From contig NZ_CP038440.1 in NCBI RefSeq assembly GCF_004683885.1, positions 62,001 to 126,000 on the forward strand: 64,000 bases of DNA, written 5' to 3'. The position numbers were made by a program, and so were the translations under genes. This DNA is from Brevundimonas sp. MF30-B (GTDB lineage Bacteria; Pseudomonadota; Alphaproteobacteria; Caulobacterales; Caulobacteraceae). Below, piece by piece: positions 47,052-58,748 of this stretch; within the stretch, counting starts at the first letter, position 1; each line of letters starts with the position of its first letter. The notes below the pieces were generated by a model. The model was not told the DNA's origin. It made no database searches and saw only the letters and a list, made by a program, of their open reading frames with translations.

Positions 47052-47080
47052 TTGATGCGCCCCGGATCGCTGCATAAAGA
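47052..47080 (+). promoter_or_regulatory. Putative prs promoter
   Basis: TTGATG (47052-47057), 17-bp spacer, TAAAGA (47075-47080), about 58 bp before the prs ATG. Confidence 0.4.
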
Positions 47081-47138
47081 GCGCCGCAGGTGGAGCTCAC
47101 CGTCATTGGCAGCGATGACGGCGAAAGGATGACCGGCC

Positions 47139-48074
47139 ATGAAACTGCTCGCAGGCAATTCCAACCGGACCCTCGCCCAGGCCATCGCGGACCACCTGGA
47201 CATGCCCCTGACCCGCGCCCAGGTGAAACGCTTCGCCGACAACGAAGTCTTCGCCATGATCGAAGAGAACGTCCGCGGCGAGGACGTGTTCGTGATCCAG
47301 TCGACCTCCTATCCGGCCAACGACAACCTGATGGAGCTGCTGATCATGATGGACGCCCTGGTGCGGGCGTCCGCCAAGCGGATCACGGCAGTCATGCCCT
47401 ATTACGGCTATGCGCGTCAGGATCGGAAGACGGACGGGCGCACGCCGATCTCGGCCAAGCTGGTGGCCAATCTGGTGACGCGCGCGGGCGCCGACCGCGT
47501 TCTGACCATGGACCTTCATGCCGGCCAGATTCAGGGCTTCTTCGACATCCCCACTGACAATCTGGTGGCGACACCGGTGCTGGCCCGCGACGTGCGCGAT
47601 CACTATCCGCGCGGACAGGAGTTGATGATCGTCTCGCCGGACGTAGGCGGCGTGGTGCGCGCCCGCTCTCTGGCCAAGCGCCTCGACGCCGATCTCGCCA
47701 TCGTCGACAAACGCCGCCCGCGCGCTGGCGAAAGCGAAGTCATGAACATCATCGGTGATGTGGAGGGCCGCCGCTGCATCCTGTTCGACGACATCGTCGA
47801 TTCGGGCGGCACCCTGGTGAACGCCGCCAAGGCGCTGATCGACCGCGGCGCCGTGGAGGTGTCGGCCTACATCAGCCACGGCGTCCTGTCCGGCCCCGCC
47901 GTCAGCCGGGTCGCGGACGGGCCGTTGAAGGAACTGGTGATCACCGACTCCATCGAGCAGCCTGACGAAGTTTTGAACTGCTCGAAAATCCGCCGTGTTT
48001 CAGTGGCTCCGCTGATTGGCGAAGCTATCCGTCGGATCGCGAACGAGGAATCGGTGTCCAAGCTGTTCGATTAA
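47139..48074 (+). CDS. prs: Ribose-phosphate pyrophosphokinase
   Basis: 311 residues. [20 protein letters not shown] with the flexible catalytic loop, the divalent-metal and ATP sites [15 protein letters not shown], and the PRPP-binding loop [18 protein letters not shown] (core DDIVDSGGT). Makes PRPP from ribose-5-phosphate and ATP, feeding purine, pyrimidine, His and Trp synthesis. Confidence 0.97.
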   Translation: MKLLAGNSNRTLAQAIADHLDMPLTRAQVKRFADNEVFAMIEENVRGEDVFVIQSTSYPANDNLMELLIMMDALVRASAKRITAVMPYYGYARQDRKTDGRTPISAKLVANLVTRAGADRVLTMDLHAGQIQGFFDIPTDNLVATPVLARDVRDHYPRGQELMIVSPDVGGVVRARSLAKRLDADLAIVDKRRPRAGESEVMNIIGDVEGRRCILFDDIVDSGGTLVNAAKALIDRGAVEVSAYISHGVLSGPAVSRVADGPLKELVITDSIEQPDEVLNCSKIRRVSVAPLIGEAIRRIANEESVSKLFD

Positions 48075-48123
48075 TCATCGAATAACCATTCCCCTCGCGA
48101 TATAAGCGTCTCGATCCAGTGCT

Positions 48124-48139
48124 CGGCGCGGCCGCGCCG
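48124..48139. promoter_or_regulatory. 16-bp perfect palindrome before the lipoprotein gene
   Basis: CGGCGCGG/CCGCGCCG, 24 bp before the ATG at 48164 and 50 bp after prs. Possible operator or leader hairpin; a GATATAAG element lies about 25 bp upstream. Confidence 0.35.
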
Positions 48140-48163
48140 TGTTTACCAATGAGGGACGCCTCC

Positions 48164-49222
48164 ATGCGCCACGAAACGCTGCGCCGCGGTCTGACTGCGG
48201 CCGCCTTCGCCGCCGCCGCCCTGCTCGCCGCCTGCTCCACGCCCGAGCCGGAAGCGCCGCCCGCTCCGCCTCCGCCCCCGCCGCCGCCCGCCGTGTCGCT
48301 GAACGACAGCGTGGCGCAGGCCGCCTCCATCTACGTCACCTTCATGCGCGAGGCGCGCACCCTGTCGGCGCCGTTCGCCGACGCGGAATCCATCCAGTCC
48401 GCGCTGCGCAAGGGCGCCGCTTATGACGCGCCGCAGCTGTCGCGCGGCATGATCGCCTATGGCGCCATCCTGGCCCTGCAGTCGCCCGAGTTCGTGGCTG
48501 GCGTGCGCACCTATGCCGCCGATCCGACCCAACGTCAGGAGATCGTCAACCGGATCATCGCCGACCCCGCCTACGCCGCCACCTTCCCCGGCGCAGCCTC
48601 AGCCGCAGGCCTGATCTCGGATGTTCTGGGCGGCGACGCCATAGCCATGACGGCCATCGCCGAGGCGATCGAGAATGACGCCTATACGATCCAGGAGCGT
48701 AATGACCCCCGCAGGCGCTGGGCCATCACCCCGGTGGCTAATCGCGAGGATCGCCTGGCGCGCGTCAAGGTGCTGTCGGAAGACGACCTGCTGCCCTCGG
48801 CCGAGGAATCGGCGCGCCTGTTCGCCGCGGCGCACAGCGGCACGGGCTTGGGCGTGACATCGGCCACGGGCGCCCCGCCCTATACGCCGGCCACAGTTCG
48901 TTCGCTGGCCTTAGCGGCTCTGGCGGCGCTTGGCGCAGCCGGCGACAATGCGCGGGTCAACACCGACGCCCTGCAGGTCGAGCTGAACAGCGAATCCTGC
49001 CTGACCATGTCCAAGCTGATGCTGTTCCAGTGCCTCGCGGCCTCTCGCCCCAGCTATGAGGACATCTTCTGCGCCGGCCGTCACGTCGCCCGCGACCTGG
49101 GAACCTGCGTGGCCCAGGCCGCCGGTCCGGCACCGACCCGTCTGCAGCCGATCAGCGTGACGCTTCCCACCGCCGCCGTGGCGTCCGCCGCCCCGGTCAC
49201 GCCTGCGCCGGCCGCGAACTGA
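48164..49222 (+). CDS. Hypothetical lipoprotein with poly-proline linker
   Basis: 352 residues from the ATG at 48164, RBS GAGGGA. Signal and lipobox MRHETLRRGLTAAAFAAAAL-LAAC-S. A run of eight prolines around residue 35 leads to an alanine-rich helical domain (SLNDSVAQAASIYVTFMREA; ESIQSALRKGAAYDAPQLSR; FVAGVRTYAADPTQRQEIVN). Three cysteines near the C terminus (SESCLTM, FQCLAA, IFCAGRH, plus GTCVAQ) are a conserved-looking cluster that may form disulfides. Not recognised; anchored in the periplasm. Confidence 0.7.
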   Translation: MRHETLRRGLTAAAFAAAALLAACSTPEPEAPPAPPPPPPPPAVSLNDSVAQAASIYVTFMREARTLSAPFADAESIQSALRKGAAYDAPQLSRGMIAYGAILALQSPEFVAGVRTYAADPTQRQEIVNRIIADPAYAATFPGAASAAGLISDVLGGDAIAMTAIAEAIENDAYTIQERNDPRRRWAITPVANREDRLARVKVLSEDDLLPSAEESARLFAAAHSGTGLGVTSATGAPPYTPATVRSLALAALAALGAAGDNARVNTDALQVELNSESCLTMSKLMLFQCLAASRPSYEDIFCAGRHVARDLGTCVAQAAGPAPTRLQPISVTLPTAAVASAAPVTPAPAAN

Positions 49223-49233
49223 GCGCGCATCCG

Positions 49234-49255
49234 GGCGGGGCGGTTGCGCCCCGCC
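49234..49255 (+). terminator. Hairpin after the lipoprotein gene
   Basis: GGCGGGGCG / CGCCCCGCC, 9-bp perfect stem with a GTTG loop, 12 bp after the stop codon; no U-tract. Confidence 0.6.
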
Positions 49256-49356
49256 GCCGATGCGTGTAATAGCCCGCGCTCTTGAATTCGAGGGTGAACA
49301 CCCCGCCGCGCGGGCCCTTTCGTTGGCGCGGCGTTTCTGTTGTTGAGGCGAGCCAG

Positions 49357-50058
49357 ATGGCCGAGATCATTCTGAACGTCGACGTCCGTGACGGCGTGGG
49401 CACCGGCGGCGCTCGCGCCGCGCGTCGCGCCGGCATGGTGCCCGGCATCCTGTACGGCGGCGACAAGGCCCCCGTCGCCATCTCCGTCGACGAGAAGGCG
49501 TTCCGCAAGAATCTGTACACCGGCAAGCTGCTGGGCCACCTGGTCACGCTGAAATATGGTGACGAGACCCAGCCGGTCATCGCCCGCGACGTGCAGTTCG
49601 ACCCGGTGTCGGATCGCCCGATGCACTTCGACCTGATGCGCGTCGACGAGAAGCAGACCATCAAGATCGAAGTGCCGGTCCACTTCATCAACCAGGATGA
49701 GTGCAAGGCTTTCCGCCAGGGCGGTTCGCTGGAGATCGTACGCCACACCGTCGAAATCTCGGTCCGGGCCGACCACATTCCGGAAGACCTGGTCGTCGAT
49801 CTCGCCGGCCATAAGCTGGGCGATTCGATCCGCATCTCGGATATCAAGCTGCCCAAGGGCGTCGAGCCGACCATCACAGACCGCGACTTCATGATCGCCT
49901 CGATCAAGGTCTCGTCGGCCGCCCTGTCCGAAGCCGCTGATGAAGCCGCCGACGCCGAGGCCGCCGAGGCTGAAGCCGCCGCCGCCGACGAAGTGCCCGC
50001 CACCGAGCAGGCCGACGGTGAGGAAGCCGCCGCCGAGGGCGAAAAGTCCGAAGGCTGA
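49357..50058 (+). CDS. rplY: 50S ribosomal protein L25/general stress protein Ctc
   Basis: 233 residues from the ATG at 49357 (MAEIILNVDVRDGVGTGGAR). The N-terminal L25 domain (RRAGMVPGILYGGDKAPVAI) binds 5S rRNA; the C-terminal TL5 beta domain (IKIEVPVHFINQDECKAFRQ; DHIPEDLVVDLAGHKLGDSI) follows. The last 50 residues are alanine- and glutamate-rich and disordered. Long CTC form, followed directly by pth, a conserved pair. Confidence 0.94.
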   Translation: MAEIILNVDVRDGVGTGGARAARRAGMVPGILYGGDKAPVAISVDEKAFRKNLYTGKLLGHLVTLKYGDETQPVIARDVQFDPVSDRPMHFDLMRVDEKQTIKIEVPVHFINQDECKAFRQGGSLEIVRHTVEISVRADHIPEDLVVDLAGHKLGDSIRISDIKLPKGVEPTITDRDFMIASIKVSSAALSEAADEAADAEAAEAEAAAADEVPATEQADGEEAAAEGEKSEG

Positions 50059-50083
50059 GCCGCCTACGGCTGATCGTTTCGAG

Positions 50084-50121
50084 ACGGCCCCTTCCGGCGA
50101 CGGACGGGGCCGTTTCCTTTT
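50084..50121 (+). terminator. Rho-independent terminator of rplY
   Basis: ACGGCCCC / GGGGCCGT (50084-50091 with 50106-50113), extended by a G-U pair, then TTTCCTTTT. Ends 13 bp before the pth ATG, so pth is partly read through or has its own start. Confidence 0.75.
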
Positions 50122-50133
50122 CCGGAAGGGCTC

Positions 50134-50751
50134 ATGATCATCATCGCCGGCCTGGGCAATCCGGGTCCGAAATATCAGAACAACCGCCACAACATCGGTT
50201 TCATGGCGGCAGACGCCATCGCCGACCGCTGGCGCTTCGGCGCCGCGCGGGCGAAGTTCCAGTCCGTCGTGGCCGAGGGCGAGGTCCAGACCCCCGCCGG
50301 CGCGCAGCGCGTTCTGCTGATGAAGCCCCAGACCTATATGAACGAGAGCGGCCGGGCCGTCGGCGAGGCCGCGCGTTTCTACAAGGTCGATCCGTCGCAG
50401 GTCATTGTCTTTCACGACGAGATCGACCTGGCGCCGGGGCGTTTCCGCATGAAGACAGGCGGCGGAGCGGCCGGTCAGAACGGCGTGCGGTCGCTCATAA
50501 GCCAGCTTGGGCCTGATTTTCGCCGCGCGCGCATGGGAATCGGCCATCCGGGCGAGAAACACCTTGTCATGCCGCACGTGCTGGGCGACTTCCATAAGGC
50601 AGAGCTTGGCTGGCTGGAGGCGATGCTGAACGCCAGCGCCGACGCCCTGCCCTTCGCGGTCGCCGGTGACGACGAGCGCTATCAGGCCGAGGTCATGCGT
50701 CTGGCCCCGGCCCCCAAATTCAGCCCGCGCCAGGCCGCGCGCGGCGAATGA
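50134..50751 (+). CDS. pth: Peptidyl-tRNA hydrolase
   Basis: 205 residues. Active-site set: N9 in GLGNPGPKY, H19 in NNRHNIGF, M69-N70 in QTYMNESG and D95 in FHDEIDL. The position usually held by histidine in GGxxGHNG is Q115 (GGGAAGQNGVRS, with N116 kept). It frees tRNA from stalled peptidyl-tRNA. The tail is basic and longer than in E. coli. Confidence 0.95.
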   Translation: MIIIAGLGNPGPKYQNNRHNIGFMAADAIADRWRFGAARAKFQSVVAEGEVQTPAGAQRVLLMKPQTYMNESGRAVGEAARFYKVDPSQVIVFHDEIDLAPGRFRMKTGGGAAGQNGVRSLISQLGPDFRRARMGIGHPGEKHLVMPHVLGDFHKAELGWLEAMLNASADALPFAVAGDDERYQAEVMRLAPAPKFSPRQAARGE

Positions 50752-50768
50752 CGACGAGGAGCCGATCG

Positions 50769-51263
50769 ATGTCCCTGTCCCGTTTCCTGCCTGTCGCCCT
50801 GGCCGGCCTGACCCTCTCAGCCTGCGGTCGCGACGCCGCTTCGCCGGCCACCGAGCAGGAGGTCGAAAAGACCGGCGCCGCCGTGGCCGTCACCGAGGCC
50901 TGGTGCCGCCCGACGCCCAACGGCGTGGCCGTCGGCGCCTGCTACGTCAGCCTCACGGCGCCGAGGAAGGACCGCCTGGTCGAAGTGCGCTCGCCCGTGA
51001 GCGACGACATCCAAATCCACGAGATGCGCACCGAAGGCGGCGTGATGCGGATGGGCATCCTGCCTGACGGACTGGAGCTGCCAGCCGGCCGCACCGTCAC
51101 CCTGCGCCCCGGCGCCGAACATCTGATGCTGATGGACCTGAGCCAGCCGCTCACGATCGGGGAGGCGGCCGAACTGACCCTGATCTTCCAGAACGCCCCA
51201 GATGTCACAGTCCAGGCCGATGTCCGCGAGCCGGTCGCCGCATCGAGCGATCCCGGCGCCTAA
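50769..51263 (+). CDS. Copper chaperone PCu(A)C lipoprotein
   Basis: 164 residues from the ATG at 50769, which has RBS GAGGAG 8 nt upstream; an ATG at 50748 overlapping the pth stop is less likely. Lipobox TLSAC-G. The PCu(A)C copper site is present: IHEMRTEGGVMRMG and GAEHLMLMDL, i.e. H, M, H, M. It delivers Cu(I) to cytochrome oxidase assembly in the periplasm. Confidence 0.9.
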   Translation: MSLSRFLPVALAGLTLSACGRDAASPATEQEVEKTGAAVAVTEAWCRPTPNGVAVGACYVSLTAPRKDRLVEVRSPVSDDIQIHEMRTEGGVMRMGILPDGLELPAGRTVTLRPGAEHLMLMDLSQPLTIGEAAELTLIFQNAPDVTVQADVREPVAASSDPGA

Positions 51264-51308
51264 CGCTCGTCCGAACACTTCGCCGCCACAGCGGCTCCAA
51301 GGAACACC

Positions 51309-52406
51309 ATGGCTCTCAAAGTCGCGATCGTCGGCCTGCCCAACGTCGGCAAGTCCACCCTGTTCAACGCCCTGACCAAGACGGCGGCGGCCCAGGCGGC
51401 CAACTATCCGTTCTGCACGATCGAGCCGAACACCGGCGACGTGGCCGTGCCCGAGGCGCGGCTGAACGTGCTGGCCGAGATCGCCGGATCGAAGGAGATC
51501 ATCCCCGCTCGCATCACCTTCGTGGACGTGGCCGGCCTGGTGCGCGGCGCTTCCAGGGGCGAGGGCCTGGGCAACCAGTTCCTGGCCAACATCCGCGACT
51601 GCGACGCCGTGGCCTTCGTCGCCCGCTGCTTCGTCGATGACGACATCACTCACGTCGAGAACCGGATCGATCCGATCGCCGACCTCGAGATCATCGAGAC
51701 CGAGCTGATGCTGGCCGACCTCGAGAGCTTGGAGCGTCGCCGCGTTCAGACCGAGAAGCGCGCCAAGGGCGGCGACAAGGAAAGCCAGCTGAACCTGAAG
51801 CTGATCGACCTAGCCCTGGCCCAGCTGAGCGCCGGCAAGCCCGCGCGTCTGGCCGAGGTGTCCAAGGAAGACCGCAAGGCGTGGGATATGCTGCAACTGC
51901 TGACCGCCCTACCCGCCCTCTATGTCGCTAACGTCGAGGAGGCCTCGGCCGACAAGGGCAACGAACTGTCGGCTCAAGTGGCGGAACGCGCCAAGGCCGA
52001 CAACGCTGAGACGGTCGTCATTTCGGCTCAGATCGAATCCGAGATCGCCGTGCTGGACGACGCCGAGCAGGCCGAGTTCCTGGAGACCCTGGGCTTGGAG
52101 GAGCCCGGCCTGAACCGTCTGATCCGCGGCGCCTACAGCCTGCTGGGCCTGCAGACCTATTTCACGGTCGGCCCCAAGGAAGCCCGCGCCTGGACCATTC
52201 CCGTGGGCGCCACCGCCCCCCAGGCGGCCGGCGTGATCCACACGGATTTCGAGAAGGGCTTCATCCGCGCCGAGACCATCGCCTACGACGACTATGTCGC
52301 TCTGAAGGGCGAGAGCGGCGCCAAGGCCGCCGGCAAGATGCGCGCTGAAGGCAAGCCTTACGTCGTCAAGGACGGCGACGTCATGCACTTCCTGTTCAAC
52401 ACCTGA
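51309..52406 (+). CDS. ychF: Redox-regulated ATPase YchF (Obg family)
   Basis: 365 residues. G1 loop [15 protein letters not shown], switch region [12 protein letters not shown]3 [20 protein letters not shown] (core DVAGLV), and C-terminal TGS domain [20 protein letters not shown] (core [11 protein letters not shown]). Conserved ATPase (not GTPase) that binds ribosomes. Stop abuts the stop of the converging lipoprotein. Confidence 0.96.
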   Translation: MALKVAIVGLPNVGKSTLFNALTKTAAAQAANYPFCTIEPNTGDVAVPEARLNVLAEIAGSKEIIPARITFVDVAGLVRGASRGEGLGNQFLANIRDCDAVAFVARCFVDDDITHVENRIDPIADLEIIETELMLADLESLERRRVQTEKRAKGGDKESQLNLKLIDLALAQLSAGKPARLAEVSKEDRKAWDMLQLLTALPALYVANVEEASADKGNELSAQVAERAKADNAETVVISAQIESEIAVLDDAEQAEFLETLGLEEPGLNRLIRGAYSLLGLQTYFTVGPKEARAWTIPVGATAPQAAGVIHTDFEKGFIRAETIAYDDYVALKGESGAKAAGKMRAEGKPYVVKDGDVMHFLFNT

Positions 52407-52889
52407 TCAACGGTCCGGTGCGGCGCTCACGCGGGGGGTGTCGGCCAGGGTGGTGCAGCGGGTCAGGGCGACCTGGGCGCGGCCTCGATCCAGATAGGTC
52501 AAGGTCATGACCTGGTCGTTTACGACCATGCGTACGCGTTCGTTCGAAGTCATGCCCTCGGCCACGCAAGCCAGGGCGGCCTCATAGCCTCCGTCGCGCT
52601 GATCGATGCGGGTGATGTCGCAGGCGTTTTCATAGCCCTCGAACCGGGTTGTGGTGATGTTGATCGGCTGCTGGTCGCCACGCGGCGCGGCGCACCATTC
52701 GACGTTCGCCGCCCATCGTCCGACGAAGTTGGCCGGCCCCGCTCCGGGAAGATTGGCCGCCACCGTCGAAGGGCCGGCGGAAGGCCCGGCCGGACCGGGG
52801 GCGGCGGGCGACACGGTCGAGGGGGCGTCGCCATCGCCGCAGGCGCCGAGGCCGAGCATCACGGCCAGTGCGATTGCATGAGGTCTCAT
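52407..52889 (-). CDS. Hypothetical lipoprotein
   Basis: 160 residues: MRPHAIALAVMLGLGAC-G signal with lipid cysteine C17. A Pro/Ala/Ser linker, then FVGRWAANVEWCAAPRGDQQ, YENACDITRIDQRDGGYEAA and LACVAEGMTSNER, a small beta domain with four cysteines (about 66, 90, 107, 144) likely paired. Not recognised; RBS not clear. Confidence 0.75.
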   Translation of the reverse strand: MRPHAIALAVMLGLGACGDGDAPSTVSPAAPGPAGPSAGPSTVAANLPGAGPANFVGRWAANVEWCAAPRGDQQPINITTTRFEGYENACDITRIDQRDGGYEAALACVAEGMTSNERVRMVVNDQVMTLTYLDRGRAQVALTRCTTLADTPRVSAAPDR

Positions 52890-52919
52890 CCCGACTGAAC
52901 GCCGCGTCCCGATTTGAGT

Positions 52920-55063
<2,144 letters not shown>

Positions 55064-55067
<4 letters not shown>

Positions 55068-56449
55068 CGGCCGGCCTCCGCCTGGACTTCAAAGGGTTCG
55101 GCGAGCCGGACCGGGGTCAGGGCGCCCGGGGCGGTCTCGATCGCTTGCACAGAGGTCTCGACCGAAATCGGCCGCGGGTCGGGGTCGACGAATTGGGTGA
55201 CGCCGATAATCTGGGCGGCGCCGTCCTTCAGCGCCGCTTCGGCCTGGGCGCGGGCGCGGGCGACGCGGGGCTGGATCAGGCCGGCCTTGAGGGTTTCGAC
55301 CACGCCGCCTTCGGATTCGATCCATTGGAACTCGGCCCAGGCGGCCTGGGCCAGGTCGCGGGTGCGGTGATCCAGAAACCAGCTGCCTGCGGCCGGGTCG
55401 TCGACGCGGCCCAGGTTGGCTTCCTCCATCAGGACCAGCTGCGTGTTGCGGGCCTGGCGCCGCGCGAAGGCGTCGGGGCGGCCCTTCGCGCGGGTGAAGC
55501 CGTCCAGGACGACGGCATCGGCGCCCCCTGCCCCGCCCGCGAAACCTGCGGCGGTCAGGCGCAGCAGATTGGGCCAAGGATCGCGGCGGCTGAGCATGCG
55601 GCGTGACGAGCGCGCCTCGATCACGGCGGGCGTCTCCGCCCCGAAGGCGCGGCTGACGTTGGCCCACAGCAGGCGCAGCGCCCGCAACGCGCACAGGCTG
55701 TCAAAATACTGCTGATCCACCGCCAGGCCCAAGACGACGCCGTTCAGCGCACGGTCGCGGTCCAGCCCGGCCTCCATGCCCACGCGGACGTAGCTGGCGG
55801 CGGACGCCAGAGCGAAGGCCAGGGACTGAGCCAGCGAACCGCCGGCTTCGTGCGCCACCTGGCCGGACGCCAGGAAGAACCGCGCTTCGGGATAGGCCCC
55901 GGCGTGGCGCGCGGCGGTGTTGGCCGCCAGCGTCACGTGATCCTCGATCGGGCGCGGCGAGGCGCCGGCCCGCGCGAAGGCGGAGATGGGGTCCATGTGG
56001 AACAGCAGCTGCGCGCGCGGCGAGCCCTTGGCCACGACCGCCAGGGCATTGGCCGCATCCGGCCCGTCGATGCCGGCGTCCAGCGCGACCGGGGCCAGCT
56101 CCAGCGCCACACCGTCCAGCGCCCGGCCCAGCGGTTCCGGATCGGCCAGAACTGCGCCCGAGATCAGCAGGCTGGCGGCGCCGTTCTGAAGTTCAGTCAG
56201 GGCCGCCGCGTTGACGGCGGCGGGGTCGTCGCCCTCGACCGTCGCGCGCAAGTCCCAGGCGCGGCCCTCGGCATCCGAAGCGCGCGGCGCGGACAGTGCG
56301 CCGCCGCCATTGGCCGGGGAATACAGCGGCCGGATCGCCAGACCGTCGGCGTCCAGATGCACCAAGCCTTCCAGCGGCCGGCCCTTCAGCGCCTTTTCAG
56401 CCTCGACGCGCCAGTCGGCCGGGGTCGGGGTGGGAAAGGTCTGAGGCAT
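55064..56449 (-). CDS. mutA: Methylmalonyl-CoA mutase, small (beta) subunit
   Basis: 461 residues. Related to the large subunit but shorter (no usable B12 site); [34 protein letters not shown] start (core [17 protein letters not shown]), [29 protein letters not shown], core [12 protein letters not shown]. Forms the heterodimer with mutB. No regulator or chaperone (MeaB) is beside it here. Confidence 0.93.
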
Positions 56450-56557
56450 CGGGTCTCCACGGGGCGTTTGGACCCCGCATATGGGCCAGCGACGCCCTGC
56501 CCGTCCAGCCCGCCGGTCGGGCGACGGCCTTTGCCGGCCGACGCCCGGTGGTCTCGA

Positions 56558-58732
56558 TCAGGCCGCCTGCTTCTGACCGGCGAACCTGCCGTAGAAGGTT
56601 TCGCCCTTGGCGGCCATGTCGCGCAGCAGCTGCGGCGGGCTGAAGCGCTCGCCGTATTTGGCGGCATAGGCGTCGGCCTGTTCGACGAAGGCCTTGAGGC
56701 CGATCTGGTCGATCATGGTGATCGGGCCGCCGGTCCAGGGCGCGAAGCCCCAGGCCAGGATGGCGCCCACATCGGCCTCGCGCGGATCGTCAATCACGCC
56801 CTCTTCCCAGCAGCGCGCGACCTCGACCGCCTGGCGGTACAGGAGGCGGCGCTTCTGGTCCTCGACCAGTTCGGGCGTCGAGTCGTTGATGGTGACTGGC
56901 GCCAGTTCCGACAGACCCTTCCACAGCGTCTTGGGCTTGGTGTCATAGTCGTAGAAGCCCTTGCCGTTCTTGCGGCCGTAACGGCCCAGTTCTTCGACCA
57001 TTTTCTCGACGATCTGCGCGCCGGGCAGCGGCACATAGGCGTCGCCCAGGTCGGCCTTGGTCTGTTTCGACACCTTGACCGAGAGGTCCAGCGCCACGTC
57101 GTCGTGCATTTCCAGCGGACCGCGCGGCATGCCGGTGGCGCGGCCGATGTTGTCGATCAGGGCGGGGGCGTAGCCCTCCTCCAGCATCGCCAGACCCTCG
57201 GCGACATAGGTGGCGAAGCAGCGCGAGGTGTAGAAGCCGCGGCCGTCGTTGACGACGATCGGCGTCTTGCGGATCTTCATGACGTAGTCCAGCGACTTGG
57301 CGAGCGCCGCCGGGCCGGTCTTTTCGCCCATGATGATCTCGACCAGCATCATCTTGTCGACCGGCGAGAAGAAATGGATGCCGATGAAGTCCTCGGGCCG
57401 CACCGACGCCTCGGACAGGCCCGAGATCGGCAGGGTCGAGGTGTTGGAGCCGAACACGGCGCCCGGCGCCAGCTGGGCCTCGGCGCGCTTGGTCACCTCG
57501 GCCTTGATCTCGCGGTTTTCGAACACCGCCTCGATCACCAGGTCGGAACCCTTGATCAGGTCATAGTCGGTGGTCGCCGTGATGGAGCCGAGCAGGGCGT
57601 CGTACTTGTCCTGGGTCAGCTGACCGCGCGAGAGGCGCTTCTTCAGCAGTTCCTCGACATGGGCCTTGCCCTTGTCGGCCGCCTCCTGGTCGCGGTCGAT
57701 CAGGATGGTCTCGATCCCGGCCATGGCCTGCACATAGGCGATGCCCGCGCCCATCATGCCGGCGCCCAGCACAGCGACCTTCTTGGGATCGGACTTGGGC
57801 TGATCGGCCGGACGCACCGCGCCCTTGTCCAGCTCCTGTTTCGACAGGAACAGCGAGCGGATCATCCCTTGAGCCTGCGGCGTCATGAGGGTCTTGATGA
57901 AGTAGCGCGTCTCGATGCGCAGCGCCGCGTCCATCGGCACCTGCACGCCTTCGTAGACGGCCTTCATCAGGTTGGTGACGGCGGGATAGTTGCCGTAGCT
58001 CTGCTTCCTGACCATGGCGTTGCCGACCAGGAAGTTCTGGATGCCGGCCGGGTGATAGGGGCCGCCGCCGGGCAGTTTGAAGCTCTTCTCGTCCCACGGC
58101 TGGACGGCCTTTCCGCCGCCCTTGATCCAGGCCTTGGCGGCCTCGACCGACTGGCCCTTCTCGACCACCTCATGGACGATGCCCGCGCCCTTGGCGTCGT
58201 TGGGGCGGAAGGACTTGCCCTCGCTCATGGCCATCATGGCCGCCTGCACGCCGACCAGGCGCGTCAGGCGCTGGGTGCCGCCGCCGCCGGGGAACAGGCC
58301 GACCTTGATCTCGGGCAGGCCCAGTTGGATCTTGTTGTCGTTCTCGACCACGCGGTAGTGGCAGGCCAGCGTCAGCTCCAGCCCGCCGCCCAGGGCCAGG
58401 CCGTTGATGGCGGCCGCCACCGGCTTGCCGCAGGTCTCGAGAGCGCGCAGGGCGCCGTTCAGCCGCCAGCCCGCGTCATAGGCCGCCTGCAGATCCGAGC
58501 CGCCCAGCATGCCCGAAGCCATGTCGCCCAGGTCCGCTCCGGCGCAGAAGCCCGAAGTCTTGCCCGAGGTCAGCACCGCGCCCTTGATGGCGTCGTCGGT
58601 CTTCACCCGTTCGACCCATTCTGGGATCTCGGCCATGACCTTGCCGGTAAGGGTGTTCATCGAGCGGCCCGGCACATCGAAGATGATGAGCGCAATGCCG
58701 TCGGCGTCGACGTCGATCTTGAAGTTTTCCAT
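56558..58732 (-). CDS. Multifunctional enoyl-CoA hydratase / 3-hydroxyacyl-CoA dehydrogenase (FadB/FadJ type)
   Basis: 724 residues. N-terminal crotonase: VLTSGKTSGFCAGADLGDMA (CAGAD) and AINGLALGGGLELTLACHYR (core LALGGGLEL). The NAD domain follows: VAVLGAGMMGAGIAYVQAMAG (GxGxxG), with VVNDGRGFYTSRCF (core NDGRGFYTSR). Dual catalysis in beta-oxidation. Its operon partner is the thiolase, 17 bp upstream. It makes NADH and 3-ketoacyl-CoA for the thiolase. Confidence 0.95.
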   Translation of the reverse strand: MENFKIDVDADGIALIIFDVPGRSMNTLTGKVMAEIPEWVERVKTDDAIKGAVLTSGKTSGFCAGADLGDMASGMLGGSDLQAAYDAGWRLNGALRALETCGKPVAAAINGLALGGGLELTLACHYRVVENDNKIQLGLPEIKVGLFPGGGGTQRLTRLVGVQAAMMAMSEGKSFRPNDAKGAGIVHEVVEKGQSVEAAKAWIKGGGKAVQPWDEKSFKLPGGGPYHPAGIQNFLVGNAMVRKQSYGNYPAVTNLMKAVYEGVQVPMDAALRIETRYFIKTLMTPQAQGMIRSLFLSKQELDKGAVRPADQPKSDPKKVAVLGAGMMGAGIAYVQAMAGIETILIDRDQEAADKGKAHVEELLKKRLSRGQLTQDKYDALLGSITATTDYDLIKGSDLVIEAVFENREIKAEVTKRAEAQLAPGAVFGSNTSTLPISGLSEASVRPEDFIGIHFFSPVDKMMLVEIIMGEKTGPAALAKSLDYVMKIRKTPIVVNDGRGFYTSRCFATYVAEGLAMLEEGYAPALIDNIGRATGMPRGPLEMHDDVALDLSVKVSKQTKADLGDAYVPLPGAQIVEKMVEELGRYGRKNGKGFYDYDTKPKTLWKGLSELAPVTINDSTPELVEDQKRRLLYRQAVEVARCWEEGVIDDPREADVGAILAWGFAPWTGGPITMIDQIGLKAFVEQADAYAAKYGERFSPPQLLRDMAAKGETFYGRFAGQKQAA

Positions 58733-58748
58733 AGTCAGTTCCCTCGGA

